A stretch of 64,000 nt of DNA from Berghia stephanieae (lineage: Eukaryota; Mollusca; Gastropoda; Nudibranchia; Aeolidiidae). Positions 48,222 through 59,830 of the stretch are shown here, in pieces; the stretch's first letter is position 1; each line of letters begins with the position of its first letter. The notes below the pieces were generated by a model. It did not search any database. It saw only the letters and a list, made by a program, of their open reading frames with translations, and was not told the DNA's origin. Location: the NCBI GenBank assembly GCA_034508935.3, contig CM067452.1:11795914-11859913 (forward strand). Reading direction: 5' to 3'. Made by a program: the position numbers and the translations under genes.

Positions 48222-48686
48222 GATCCCCAGTCAAGAGATGCTGATTTTTTTCTTTTCTTTTTCTATCTTAATACTCTTCAACAGTCGTAACGTCACTTCC
48301 TTCCTTATGGCGCATGGTAACTTAGTAACACTGGGTCTAAACTATCGGAACAATGGCGGACGCCCGTATGAAATATTTCTCCAGCGAGCATAAAGAGTAT
48401 CCAGAGGAAAAAAAAACACATACATTTGATCATGTTTTGACTTTTACACATTCTGATCACAAGACATATGAAAAGTTCTAGCCAGCATGAAAAATAAAAA
48501 GTAATGATTTTCTTTGTTTAGAACCAAGATGGCCACCGTTGCCGGGCGGCATGACATCAGACTATTGAATCGTATTTGTCTGGTACTGTTTCCTACACAC
48601 TTTTTCAGGTCTGGTGCTTCTAAAGGGTCCAAAGATTGCTTGAGAGTGTCAACTCATTTCTATCTGGATATAACATTTTTTAAAAA

Positions 48687-49239
48687 CTTGAGCTTTTATA
48701 TAGCGCAATATCCACTAAATGTGCTCAGAGCCCATTACAAAGGGTACCTGATCGTAGCCATCGTTATGATATAGCCTGACACTGAAATCCAAAAGGACTG
48801 GCAGTTTGACGTCATTATTTGGTTTTTGCACCGCCTAGTGAGTAACTGTTGTCGTTAGTAGAGCTCATCGAAACAAGTTATTTCATTGGTTGAACTATTG
48901 AATACAACTCACGATTTGTTTTCTTTTGTGGCAAAAGACTGGCATTTTGACGTCATTTTTTGGTCAGTGTCAGGCCATAACTTTACGAATGCCACGACCT
49001 GATCAACATCAAAACGTAACATGTAGAACGAGACATGACACCTGTTAGGCGATATTACAATTTTTTTCCAACAGAGACAGGCTGTTAATGGCCAGGTACT
49101 CATTTTACACATGAGTACAATGAGGGAATGTGAGTAAAGAGCCTTTTCCAAGGACTCAACTATGCGTTGAGTGAGGCTTGAACCCAGGATCCTCCGATCA
49201 AAAAAGCGAGTATCATACCACTAGACCACATAGCCGCAC
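48687..49239 (-). mobile_element. SINE (B type) interrupted by a hAT-type MITE
   Basis: SINE sequence 48687-48753 and 48997-49239, with head TGCGGCTATGTGGTCTAGTGG at the high end. The MITE duplicated ACCTGATC. Confidence 0.83.
48754..48996. mobile_element. hAT-type MITE inside a SINE
   Basis: 243 bp with imperfect ~30-bp inverted ends around TATAGCCTGACACTG, flanked by an 8-bp duplication ACCTGATC (48746-48753, 48997-49004), the hAT signature. TGACGTCA-like half-sites occur near both ends. The same element lies at 11339-11575. Confidence 0.8.
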
Positions 49240-49336
49240 TGGGGCAGGTTTTGAAAGTCGTCTCCTCAATTTGTCTTCAGTATTGGAAGTTGTAACAATA
49301 TGGATTGCTGGTTGGGGTTCCCCACCTCCCATAGTA

Positions 49337-49823
49337 CTGTCATCTGCATTTTTTGCGGCCGCAAATGGCAATTTGCGGCCGCAAATATCAGGGCGATCCG
49401 CAAATTTTGGCAAATTTCCCAAAATTGGCAAATCGTGGCAAATTTTGGTAAAATTGGCAAATCGTGTGGCAAATTCTGGGAAAAAAAAAGAAGCGAAAAC
49501 AAAATAACGAAAAAAAGTGCAAAACTTGAGAAATGTTGCAGCTTTGTCTGGGCCCACAGAAGTCTGTGCCTGGGCCCAAACCAGGGGAAGCTACTCTCTA
49601 CGGATAATGATCCTTTAAAATCTTTGTAACAACGCAATTCACAGTCATTTCATTTCTCAAGTCAAATAAATGTAATAAATTGTCTTTTATATATATATTT
49701 TTCTGTATCGCGTGTTAATTTTTACTGAAACGCTTCTTCTCTCGGCAAATTTTTTGACAAATTTTGGTCTTTTTGGCAAATTTTTGTTTTAGGTCCCAAT
49801 TTGGCAAAAAATGCAGATGACAG
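49337..49823. mobile_element. Inverted-repeat DNA element rich in GGCAAAT (K)
   Basis: Ends CTGTCATCTGCATTTTTTGC and, inverted, CTGTCATCTGCATTTTTTGC (20 identical bases); flanks ATAGTA / ATAGTG indicate a 6-bp duplication. The interior repeats GGCAAATTTTGGC-like text in several places and opens with GCGGCCGCAAAT. It is inserted in a family A repeat (49309-50745). Confidence 0.8.
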
Positions 49824-49864
49824 ATAGTGGCTTGCTGTGTCTTCTATACCCCTATACCTGTTTT

Positions 49865-50267
49865 TAGGTATCCCAAACTACTGCTGTTTACAGGTGAATG
49901 TTTCTTCACAAATCATCACAAATGAGGTCTCTGAACAGTCTCTCTTGGTCTTGAATTTAAGATAGTGGTAAGAAAATTTATACCATTAAAATCTGCAGCC
50001 TTTGAAAAATTACAATTGCAAAAATTGGGTCTGTTGGCATTTTTCAGTGCAAAGCGCCATCTATGTAAACAAAGCCTATTTTTTTTCCATAACCAAGACT
50101 TATTTTTATTCACAAATCAAAAAATGAAACAAAAAACTCTTAACTTTTTAATTTATTTTCTGATTTTGATAAATAAAGTGTTATTTTCCATGGTTTGGGA
50201 TCTCACATGTGGCTTTGTAATTTAATTTTTGATTTTTGTATAATGAAATTTTAGTTTGGGATACCTA
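49865..50267. mobile_element. Inverted-repeat DNA element with perfect 16-bp ends (L)
   Basis: TAGGTATCCCAAACTA at the left and its exact complement at the right; 403 bp. Flanks CTGTTTT / CTCTTTT suggest a 7-8-bp duplication. It is the second element to insert into the same family A copy. Confidence 0.8.
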
Positions 50268-50814
50268 CTCTTTTCCAATTGCTTTCTGTCCTTGTCTTGG
50301 AATGAGATTACATAGTTTTGTCCCGACCTTGGCTGGGACTGGAAGGGAAACAGTCGAATGAATGTATCGTCTTGTTATAGTTTTGGGAGATGATATTTTT
50401 TTTCATTGTAAATCATCTCTCTGTTATGTACGAGCTATTTAAAAAAAATTTTTTTTTTTGAGATTTGATTTGTAAACATTTGAGTATATTCCTCTTAGTG
50501 GAATCTTGTGCTGGTGTCTGGGCGAGACTTTTAGGTGATCTCAAACTTAGTACACCGACAGTATGCTCTTGGAATCTTACATGAGTTCCCTTATTTGAAC
50601 CATTCCTCTTTGTCTTACATTACCTCAATCCTTTTACTTTTCGTGAACATCAAGAATGTTTTTTACTTTCCATTTTTTTTTCGTTTTAATGGCGCTGATT
50701 GACCTAATTGTGTTGCAAGCGCCGTAAAACCATTAAAAACGCAAACATTATGGATTGGATTTAATTGATGGATTGTGTGTGTGTGTGTGTGTGGGGGGGG
50801 GGGGGCAGGAACAC

Positions 50815-51235
50815 AAAGAAAAATATATAGTTACAAGCAGACCTGCCACAGACAACTAACCATCAAAATTACCTAAAACTTTCGTGTGTGTGTGTCGTGG
50901 GGGTTGGGGGGGGGGGGGGGGGGGAGGGATCCGAATATCAAGAAAAAATTTTGTATCATCCTATTTAATTGTATGGATGCCATCACGCGTCACTTGTTGA
51001 CATTTAAATCAGAAATTGGTATGTACGTAGTAGCACTGCATCAATTCTAAAGCATTTTAAAGTCACGGTTTGGAAAAAAAAATAGGGCAACATTTTAGAA
51101 GGTTGATATAGATTTTTCTTCATGATATTCGGACCCCCCCCCCCCCCTCACCTTTCCTTCAAGAAATAAACCTATTTTTGTTTGTTATTTGTTTCTGCTG
51201 CAAGTCTCCTTACTTGTAACTATGTCTTTTCATTT
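50815..51235. mobile_element. Long inverted-repeat element with G/C runs (J)
   Basis: GAAAAATATATAGTTACAAG at the left pairs with CTTGTAACTATGTCTTTTC at the right, and internally GGGAGGGATCCGAATATCA pairs with GATATTCGGACCCCC. About 420 bp, probably a foldback or MITE. AGCAGACCTGCC follows the left end. Confidence 0.6.
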
Positions 51236-51361
51236 GACTTCTTTTTTTTTCCACACTAACTTTGATTCCATCCAACCTATACTGTTACTGTTACAGCTTC
51301 AATACTGAAATACTTTATTACCTACGTCTTTCACTACTCCAGGAGCATTCATAGGCCATCA

Positions 51362-51561
51362 ACCTGTAAAATGAGTACCTAGGCGTTAACAGCGTTGTCT
51401 CTCACTCTCTCTCTGAAAAAAAATTGTATTATCGCCTAACAGGCGTCATGTTTGGTTCTTTATGTTACGTATTGCTGTTGGTCAGGGACCCTTTGTAAAG
51501 CGCATTGACTTTGAGCACGCGTAATGGATATTGTGCTATATAAAAGCTCAATTTTTTTTAA
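51362..51561 (+). mobile_element. SINE (B type), 5' truncated
   Basis: TGTAAAATGAGTACCTAGGCGTTAACAGCG through GTGCTATATAAAAGCTCAATTTTTTT. No tRNA-like head. Confidence 0.78.
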
Positions 51562-51818
51562 ACCTGAAGATAGAGGCAACATAATTTGTGTGATGTGAGA
51601 TGGTTTCAGGTCACGGCTCTGTGCTGGATCAAAAGTGTTGAAGCGTGCAGAAACTGATATCTAAATCTCTCTGTTATTTACAATAATTGTGTTCCACCAT
51701 AATAATATTTTCTGAGCTCCTATAATATTATTATAGTATAATCGGATTTTCCCATAATTAAAGGGGTATTTAAACTTCACTTCTCAGAAGCTGAAGTTTG
51801 AATGACTTAATGGCTGGT

Positions 51819-52430
51819 CTGGGTGGGTTTCCTGGCCTCCCATAATGGGCAGGGAAGTACTTACTTTGTCTTCTATCCCCTATATCTGTTTTCCTATTGC
51901 TTTCTGTCTTTGTCTTGGAATAAGATTACTAAGTTTCGTTCTGAATGTATTGTTATCGTTTTGGGAGATGATATTCTTTTCCTTGTAAATCATCTCTATG
52001 TTATGTAATTTTGTTTGTTTGTTTTTGTTTTGAACATATGATTTGTAATCAATTGAGTGTGTACCTCTTAGTGGGGACCTGTGCTTGTGTCAGGATGAGA
52101 CTTTTTATCATCATCATCATTGCCTTTTTACCCTGGGTCAGGGTATAGGCCACAGATAAACAGTTTCCATCTTTCTCTATCCTGAGCTAACTTTTTTGTT
52201 TATCTCATCCACGTCTTACAACTTCTTTTACGTGATCTCAAACCATGCACAATGATAGTATGCTCTTGGAATCTACATCTGTTACCTTTTTGTGCCATTT
52301 CCCTTTGTCTTACGTTTCTTGTGCGCATTTAATTGTAAATTTATAACATTTTTACTATCCCATTTTCTTCCTTTTTACTGGCGCTGAAATGACCTAAATG
52401 TGACGTAAAACCCTTAAAAAATAAATACAC
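51819..52430 (+). mobile_element. Family A repeat with a LINE 3' end inserted
   Basis: CTGGGTGGGTTTCCTGGCCTCCC to GTGACGTAAAACCCTTAAAAAATAAA; interrupted at 52108-52233 by an antisense RTE-like LINE end. Confidence 0.75.
52108..52233 (-). mobile_element. RTE-like LINE 3' end inside a family A repeat
   Basis: Read on the minus strand it ends in a WPIPDPG*KG-like frame followed by an (ATG)n tail, the usual 3' end of RTE-type elements. It interrupts the family A copy at 51819-52430 between GAGACTTTT and GTGATCTCAAAC. Confidence 0.6.
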
Positions 52431-52604
52431 AATTAATAACTGGTCAAAACAACTCTTTATTTTGGTACAATATTCAATTTTACAACAACCACAACAACGA
52501 AAATATATCGAGGCCAATCATTTAGATAATATAAACGTATCTAAAACGGATCTCTTTTCTGAGGGAGGGGGGGGGGGGGGGATACACGAGTAGTGTGTTT
52601 AGAA

Positions 52605-52905
52605 TTCCAAAGTCATATTTTATTTCAGGAGATGAATGGGGACGACACACACGTGGTCTGTGGCGAATAGAAAATCTGATTTTGACACCTATAGTGTGTG
52701 ATGAATAAAAATATCTAAATTCATTCAATTTCGGATGCTAAATGGAGGGTGATTCACGTATATTGTGGGTCGCATAAAAATATTCAAAGTCATATTTGAT
52801 TTCAAGAGCTGAATGGAGACGAGACAATGAGACACTTACGGTGTGTGACGTGTTAAAATAAATAAAATAATCCAAAGTCATATTAAACTTGAGGAGTTAA
52901 ATTAG
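52605..52905. repeat. Degenerate ~70-105-bp tandem repeat near the GPCR 3' end
   Basis: Four units start near 52607, 52713, 52783 and 52870, each with CAAAGTCATATTT.ATTTCA-like text and CACGT.GTGTGTGG. It lies about 200-500 bp beyond the GPCR stop, possibly in its 3' UTR. Confidence 0.6.
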
Positions 52906-53101
52906 GCCGATGCTTGTACAGAGACGTATAAAGATATTGACACAGAATGACCACATTGAAATGTTTGGCAGTGTTTAGAAACGTACCCTTTGACATGAAA
53001 ATGCTGAATGAGTGTAACTAAATCTTCATAATGAACATTCATGTAAGTAAGATCTTCAGCGTCAGATCCTGCAGGACATCATACTGGATTGAGACGGTTG
53101 G

Positions 53102-54688
53102 TCACATTTGGACATCTCGTATTCCCATCAATTTGTGAAGAGTTTGCCGATATTTGGTGCTCATTTTGTAGTAGACAATTATGTTGACAGATGAATTGAT
53201 ACTCTCTAGGAGGAACTGGAATGCAATCAGGATTGGGAAAAGATTATCTGTGGGTGGAATGTTCTTGAAGTAAGGGTTCCCAATGAGAACAACCCTTACC
53301 AGAAGGTCTGGGAAGTTACAGATGAGAAAAACGGTGCTGATGATGCTGATCATCATTATGAGACGGCCATCTTGACTTCTAGTGCTCTTCGAGTCGTTGC
53401 TTCTTTTGGTCCTTGGCGTTCGGGGGTGTTGGGTGCTGGTTGAAGTGATACTTTTTACTGGTGGAGCTGGTTCTTCTACTGCTGTTGCTGCTACTGCTAG
53501 GGGTGATGATGACGATGATGGTCTTGTTGTCGTCAATGTTTCTGTTCCTTGAGATTGTGTCATCTGTTTTCCTTTTATTGCTTTTGATAATTCCGATGCT
53601 TGTAATGATTTTAGAGTCGTATCCGTTTCTGGGTTTATTGGTTTTGCTGTTCCTGCTGCTGTTTCTGTTGACGTCAGTATTTTTGGGGATGGTTCCGAGG
53701 TGGCTTTCTTAGAAATTGTCAATGATATTGATGCAATTGATGTTGTCGTCATTGTTTGTGGCGCTGCTGTTGTGGCTATTTGTGGTTCTGTAAGTCTTGT
53801 TTTTTTAATAACACTTGATGCTGTTGATGTTGATTCTGCGGTTGACGATGTTTCTCCTGGCACTGGTGTAGTAGTCGGTGTTGGTTCTGGTATTTCTTTT
53901 GACGTTGCTTGAGTTGTACCCGTATTTAAAACCGCTTCTCCCGTTTCAGTTCCGATTTTGTTATTTATAGGCTTGACATTTCTTTTCCATTCACTTCCGG
54001 ATTCGACTGCCATCGATTCCCGCCAAGATTTGGATAATTTGACTTTGTAGATTATGATTTTGTTACAGATAAAGACGAACAATAAAACTATTGCTCGAAT
54101 AGCGACTCTGTGTATTAGGGCTGAAATTTTGAACATCTCAAAATCCGTCACAATCGCCAGAACCGTTGACTTTTTGTTTCGGTAATAAACGTACTTCAGC
54201 TGGTTGGAGAGAAGCATTGGCGTGAATGACACAGTTATGAAGCCATATATGGTCACAACGCTGAAAACGGTATTCCTGACAGAAAATAATATTCTGGCTT
54301 TGAAAGGAAAAGCAACGCACACGCAGCGATGAAATGTAATGAAAGCCGTGATCCAACTTGAAATATGAACGAATACTGTGTGAATGACGCTGGACAAAAT
54401 TCGGGCTTACAATACTCTGATCTGAGATCCAGATTGCATCAGCGTCAGGATAGCGGTGACGCTGACAATGAGAACAGTGAGCAAACATCCGAGATCAGCG
54501 ATTGCCAGTGCAAACAGTGTTAAAGTGCTGCAGTCAGCCAGGGGTCCTTGGCGGTAGAATACATAAAGGTTGACTGAGTTGGCTACGATGCCCAATACGC
54601 TGATGGTTCCACATAGAACGATGGAGCCCACGATCTCAGCGATTTCCCTGATTTGGTCGCTTACTATAGTATCGCGAGCGTACACATC
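53102..54688 (-). CDS. Class A GPCR, gastropod chemosensory-receptor-like; one in-frame stop
   Basis: A membrane receptor on one long exon. TM1 IVLCGTISVLGIVANSVNLY, TM2 STLTLFALAIADLGCLLTVL, TM3 WITAFITFHRCVCVAFPF, TM4 NTVFSVVTIYGFITVSF, TM5 near RVAIRAIVLLFVFICNK, TM6 RLIMMISIISTVFLICNFP and TM7 ending ESINSSVNIIVYYKM. These match the gastropod chemosensory-type rhodopsin receptors (FYRQG after TM1, SWITAF in TM3, SSVNI.VYY in TM7). The DRY site reads HRC. The third intracellular loop is about 200 residues, very rich in Thr, Ser, Pro and Ala. The frame is continuous over about 530 codons except for one TAA (54407-54409) in the first extracellular loop. The 5' end looks like an acceptor (CTATTCCACAG at 54689), so the start Met should lie in an upstream exon. 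It could be a recent pseudogene, a null allele or an assembly error. The ligand is unknown. Confidence 0.8.
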
Positions 54689-54821
54689 CTGTGGAATAGA
54701 CAATAGAATTAAATCTAGATAAACTGTCGATTTGCTGGTATGTATTTCAATTACCTTAGTAATGTTTTGTTTAGCGATATGGAATCATATCCGTATACAA
54801 CGCAAAGATTATTGAGAATTG

Positions 54822-55155
<334 letters not shown>

Positions 55156-55501
55156 GATGATTGTTATGCCCTGGCACTGGTTGCTGGGACATAACCCGAA
55201 CGAGTCTGGAGTTGACCAGGTTGCTAGTTTATCTGAATTTCTTCCTATTTGTGTTGTAGATGTAACTTAGTTTCTGTAATAAATGTATCGTAATTGTTAT
55301 TCTTGATTTCCTTTTATTTATTTATCCTTCCTTCTCTCTTTCTCTATCCAGGCTAGGCTGAGTGCATCGACCTGATCTGCAAGGGAACTTATCAACGAGT
55401 TTTCTCTGTCTTCTATCATTCTTCTAGTCTTTTCTTTATGTTGATGTTTCGGGCTATATATTTGCTCTACCGACACTCCGGGACGAGCCCGAGTGGTCAC
55501 A

Positions 55502-55554
<53 letters not shown>

Positions 55555-55573
55555 ATATATAATAATAATAATA

Positions 55574-55616
<43 letters not shown>
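55502..55616. repeat. (ATG)n(AAT)n microsatellite
   Basis: About 17 ATG units switch to AAT through TATATATAATAATA. Confidence 0.95.
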
Positions 55617-55688
55617 CGGTTTCGAAAATGTCGAATCAGCGATCAATCGGTAGCTTAAACTCGTAGATGTGGCAGAAAGTTTTTTCTC

Positions 55689-55734
55689 TGCGCGCGCGCG
55701 CATGTGTGTGTGTGTGTGCGTGTGTGTACAATAT

Positions 55735-55819
<85 letters not shown>

Positions 55820-55820
55820 C
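55689..55820. repeat. (CG)n(TG)n(TA)n(TG)n microsatellite
   Basis: CGCGCGCGCG, then TG, TA and TG blocks; an alternating purine-pyrimidine tract of 130 bp. Confidence 0.93.
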
Positions 55821-56042
55821 TAAAGGCATAAAATAGAGTCAACAATCAAATTTTGAAATAAAGAAGAATGACAAATAATGAACATTTGTTACTTACGGTA
55901 CCAAAACGTCGGGATGATATTTGTGACTCGCCGGTTGCCCCAAATGCTTGAAAGTCAGATTAAAGACACACTGATCAGGAAAGTGAAATTTTTAACACTT
56001 TACTGTATGCAATGAATGGAATGCAACTTTATATACATATTT

Positions 56043-57125
56043 CTGAGACTTTGAAAAAGCATTTGACAGCATACATCGCCAGGCACTATGGAACATCATG
56101 AGACCCTACGGCCTGCCCTAGAAGATCGTACAAATTGTAAAAATGCTATATACTGACTTCAAGGCAAAAGTAATTTGTAAACAAGGACTCAGAAAAAAAC
56201 AAAACAGGGTAAAACAGGGTTGTGTGTTAGCCCATTTCTCTTCCTATTTGCACTCGATTGGGTGATGAAAGAATTGATAAATGGGACTAACACAGGAATC
56301 AGATGGATATTTTCAGAGATGCTAGGAGATCTGGAATTTGCAGATGACATTCTCTACTCACAGGAATTTCAGGACATGGACATAAAAAACACAGAAGATC
56401 CCCACAATGCTCGGAAAATAACCAAAATAAAAACAATGAGAATAAATTATGACCCCCACCCCCCCCCCCCCCCACAAAAAAAAAATGACCCATCAAACTG
56501 TTGGGAGATGAGATAGAAAAGGTGGAGGAACTTTGCTATCTTGGAGCTAAAATGTCTGAAGATGGGGAGCCAGTAAAGGAAATAATGAAAGGTTAAAAAA
56601 AACCCCGTAAAACTTATGGCACCCTAAACAAACGTTGGAATGCAAAGACAATTTCGACAAAATAAACAAAGTTGCGCATATTCAAGAGTAATGTGTTATC
56701 AGTTCTTTTATACATGGAGCAGAATCTTGGAAATCAACAAAAAAAAAACCCGTTAGTTGCAAATTAGGTATTTCCCCAAACAAATGTCTATGAAAAGTCT
56801 TCCACATCGTTTGGCCCAACAAAATAACAACTAAAGATCTTCTACAAAAGGCTGCCATGACCCCCCATTTCTGAAACAGTCAAATCAAAAAGATGGAGAT
56901 GGATTGGCCATGTTTGTCGGATGAAGGAGGGAGCAATCCCGAAAACAGCGTTCAGATGGACACCGCAGGGTAATCGCAATAGGGGAAAACCACGGAGACT
57001 TGGAGGACATCGGTGGAAAGAGAGATGACATCTTTCGGTTGGACCTGGGATGAGGTTTGAAAGCTGGCAAAGGCAAAAGTCACTGGCGCTCCTTACTATC
57101 GATCAAATTATGTCTTTATGAAAAT
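56043..57125 (+). mobile_element. Degraded RTE-like LINE fragment
   Basis: Frame pieces read as an RT: KAFDSIHRQALW (motif A), then QGCVLSPFLFLFALDWVMK-like text with gaps (motif B), LGDLEFADDI (motif C), EEVEELCYLGAKM and, near 56885-57080, RWRWIGHVCRMKEGAIPKTA. Several stops and frameshifts break it, and a C-run interrupts it at 56459-56472. It is 5' truncated and clearly dead. The RT type differs from the LINE at 61.7 kb. Confidence 0.75.
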
Positions 57126-57739
57126 CAAAGAGGAGTAAGTAAGTAAAATACGGTATTTATTCTCCTCGGTAAAACATATAGACTCATACCAAGTCTAATA
57201 TGTTTGGCGGAGCGTCTCTTCGTCCTTACAATACAAGTTATTTAACCTAACCCATCAATATCTCCAACCCCTTCTTAAGGTAAACTTACTAAAGGTGCAT
57301 AGTGAAATTAATTGTTATACTGCCAACTTTTCCAGTTCCTCCCCAAAAATGACGGTATAGCAAGATTTACTGTGTAGGCCTATAGTAATGAAGTAGGTAT
57401 GCGGTAGGCGCCAAAAAAAAAAAAAAAAAAATAAAATTAAAAAAAAAAAATAAAAATAAAAGGCCAATGTTTATGTAAGCAAGGCGGGATTTGCGAGCGA
57501 CCGACCGACCGTCCCTCCCTTTGTCGCCCAGGTATTTGGCCAAACACATTGGGATTTCACAACGATTTGCTTCAACCGTGCCTGTCCCCAGATCGTCACT
57601 GGTAGAAAACGCAACGTATGGAGCCTTTTAGCAACCTTTTCGCCCTTTTCAGCAGACCAACACGCGGAGTGTGTATTGTGCATACTCATTCATCACTCTC
57701 TCAGTGACTGTTGAATCGTTGGCATCGTAAGAGGAAAAT

Positions 57740-57778
<39 letters not shown>

Positions 57779-58437
57779 ATTCCCACTCTCTCTCAACACG
57801 CACAATCTCTTTTATTTCTCTCTACTACACCTCCTCTTCCTCCTCCTTCTCTTCCTCCTCCTCTTCCTCCTCTTCTTCTTCCTCCTCCTCCTTCTTCTTC
57901 TTCAATATCCTCAATCTACTCTTCATATTCACCCCTATCCTCCCGTCCGCTGCCCTCCTCGTCCTCTTCTTTTTCTCCTTAGTGTAATCCATTTTATTTC
58001 TTTACTCTCTCCCCCCCCCCCCCCTTGTTGATTTAAACGAGGATGAGTTACTAAGTCTATAGTCGGATGTTTCCGGTGACATAGGTATTACAACGAAATG
58101 TCTACAACCTTACATCGCCAGAACAAAAACATCACCACAAGAACAACAAACACGGATACAGAACCCTTTCAAAAACGGTTAACACTATTAACAGGTCATC
58201 GGATAATTGAGACATTGATCACACCACGACAACCTATATTGTTATATCACCCTAAACCGTCAGGTCTCCTATAATAAGCAGCGATATATTATTACTACAT
58301 AATAGATCCATAATAGCTTTAAGTGTAGTGTTGCCAAGTTGGTGGATTTTCCGCCAAAATGGCGGATTCTTATCATCGCGTGGCGGGGAAATAATGGCCT
58401 GGCGGATGGCAGCAACCTCTTATGGTTTTCACACTAC
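57126..58437. other. Intergenic, pyrimidine-rich
   Basis: An A-run (57411-57460), a CT/CCT-rich tract (57739-58025) and, near 58330-58415, GCCAAGTTGGTGGATTTTCCGCC with GGCGGAT repeats, echoed at 60083-60110. No gene seen. Confidence 0.5.
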
Positions 58438-59830
58438 TATGTTATGACGATCAGCAAAGTCCGGTCCGCATTCGTGCACCGTCGCAAACCCGCCGGGTAG
58501 CATCGTCACGACACACCGTTCGACTAGATGCTCTGCCGTCTCAGGTTCTTGCCCACAGCGGGTACATGTTGGACAGGTAGAAAACCCCACCGATGAAGCG
58601 CACTTGCCGTTAGGCAGCTCCTCGACCGAAGCCGATTCGCAGCTACCCAGTGTCTCCTCTTACTGGTATCAAAGCCTGGCAACTTCTCACCAAGCTTAGA
58701 GGAGTGTACGTCCCCGCCCCCACGAGGGATTGAATTCGTCCAAACCGACTTCCATCTCGTATGTGCAGCTCTGTTCGTAGTCAGGGATTCTGCGTACAAG
58801 GGTTGCCGGGACTTATTTCGGCTCGAAACGGGGGCGCCGTCCATTATGCGCTTCAGAGGGGTATCCTCATTCCCTCTTCTCTTTAATCTTACTCAGCCAG
58901 TTTCCCGTAATCGTCTCCCTCCGGGCATCGGGGGTGGGGGGGGGGGGGGGGGGTTGGATCGCTGCCATTATCGGGCCCCATTCTCTAGGAGTTGTTGCCA
59001 GCATTCCTGACACTATGTGTATCGACTTGCAAAATTTTACATCCACCTTCTCAACGTTTCTGCTTCTACCCCACACTGGAGTAGAAGTCTTCGGGGACTT
59101 TCCGCTTCACCTGCAGCGGTTCACCGTTCGTGCCTTTCGTAACAAGGGTGAGGTCTGGAGTATACACCTTCTTCTGGCGGGTACCCCTGAAGGTACCCTT
59201 GGCTGTAGGATCGTACACTAGGTGTAAATCATTACAGTTCATCCATGAGCGGAGTTGTCCTCCTGCCTCGTTGCAGTCTCGGTAGCCCCATTCGTGATGG
59301 TGGCTATTAAAGTCTCCCAGAGAGATGGAAGGATGGCTGACCACCGGTGGTGTAGTCCAAGTCGCTCTAGGTGGTTTGTAGATATTATGCAGACACAGTC
59401 CACCTACTTCCACGGAAATTCGGTTCACCCCATTGCTATCCGTTGCGCTCTTTATGACCCCTACCTTTGATGGCTCTTTAGCGTAAACGCTAACCCCTCC
59501 TTTGAGCCTCGAAGTGTCCTCGCGTTGGACCACCGTATAGCCTGGGATCTGGAATCGGGAAGATTGCGCGCCTGAGTAAAGGTGGGTCTCCTGTAATAGG
59601 AGGATGTCTACTCTATGGGCGGTCAGTAGCTTTGACAAAAGCTCATTTTTTGCCATACACTTGCTCTCGATGTTCAAGCGTCAGGTGGCTATCCCCGACA
59701 TCGCATTTTCTGTTCAACAGGCCGCGAAACGAAGGTGTGGAGGGACGCTTGCTTTCTTATCGAACGTGCCGACGACCCTGGCGACACGAACGCGGTATTA
59801 TTTGGCTAGGCGGCAGACCGCTTGGCCATT
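58438..59830 (-). mobile_element. Internally deleted LINE (endonuclease plus terminal zinc knuckle)
   Basis: On the minus strand, 59677-59066 encodes an endonuclease domain (DILLLQETHLYSG, SISLGDFNSHH, then YDPTAKGTFRG). After a G-run, 58844-58438 encodes only the C-terminal end, PGFDTSKRRHWVAANRL and a CPTC...CGQEPETAEHLVERC zinc knuckle. The reverse transcriptase between them is gone. This domain order (EN, RT, C-terminal CCHC) is that of Jockey/I-type LINEs. It is a dead copy with an internal deletion of roughly 2 kb or more. Confidence 0.72.
59066..59677 (-). CDS. LINE endonuclease domain (Jockey/I-type), partial
   Basis: 203 codons. The frame continues upstream of the listed start, with NIESKCMAKNELLSKLL a usual beginning of this domain. 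QETHL and GDFNSHH are the catalytic Glu and Asp-Asn blocks; the final Ser-Asp-His block is missing because the frame ends at a deletion point near 59070. Confidence 0.7.
   Translation of the reverse strand: MNIESKCMAKNELLSKLLTAHRVDILLLQETHLYSGAQSSRFQIPGYTVVQREDTSRLKGGVSVYAKEPSKVGVIKSATDSNGVNRISVEVGGLCLHNIYKPPRATWTTPPVVSHPSISLGDFNSHHHEWGYRDCNEAGGQLRSWMNCNDLHLVYDPTAKGTFRGTRQKKVYTPDLTLVTKGTNGEPLQVKRKVPEDFYSSVG

Larger units (their letters stand above)
49309..50745 (+). mobile_element. Family A repeat hit by two DNA elements
   Basis: Family A text at 49309-49336, 49824-49864 and 50268-50745; the gaps are elements K (49337-49823) and L (49865-50267). Removing both gives a normal-length copy. Confidence 0.8.

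Noticed and set aside
49213-49637. Several overlapping 100+ codon frames on both strands
   Set aside because: All produced by the repeated GGCAAAT text of DNA element K, with no preferred frame.
53461-53912. Two plus-strand frames of 83 and 70 codons
   Set aside because: Antisense shadows of the Thr/Ser-rich loop of the GPCR.
54383-54408. A 26-bp intron (GTATTG...TCCAG) that would remove the GPCR stop
   Set aside because: Too short for an animal intron and it would shift the frame.
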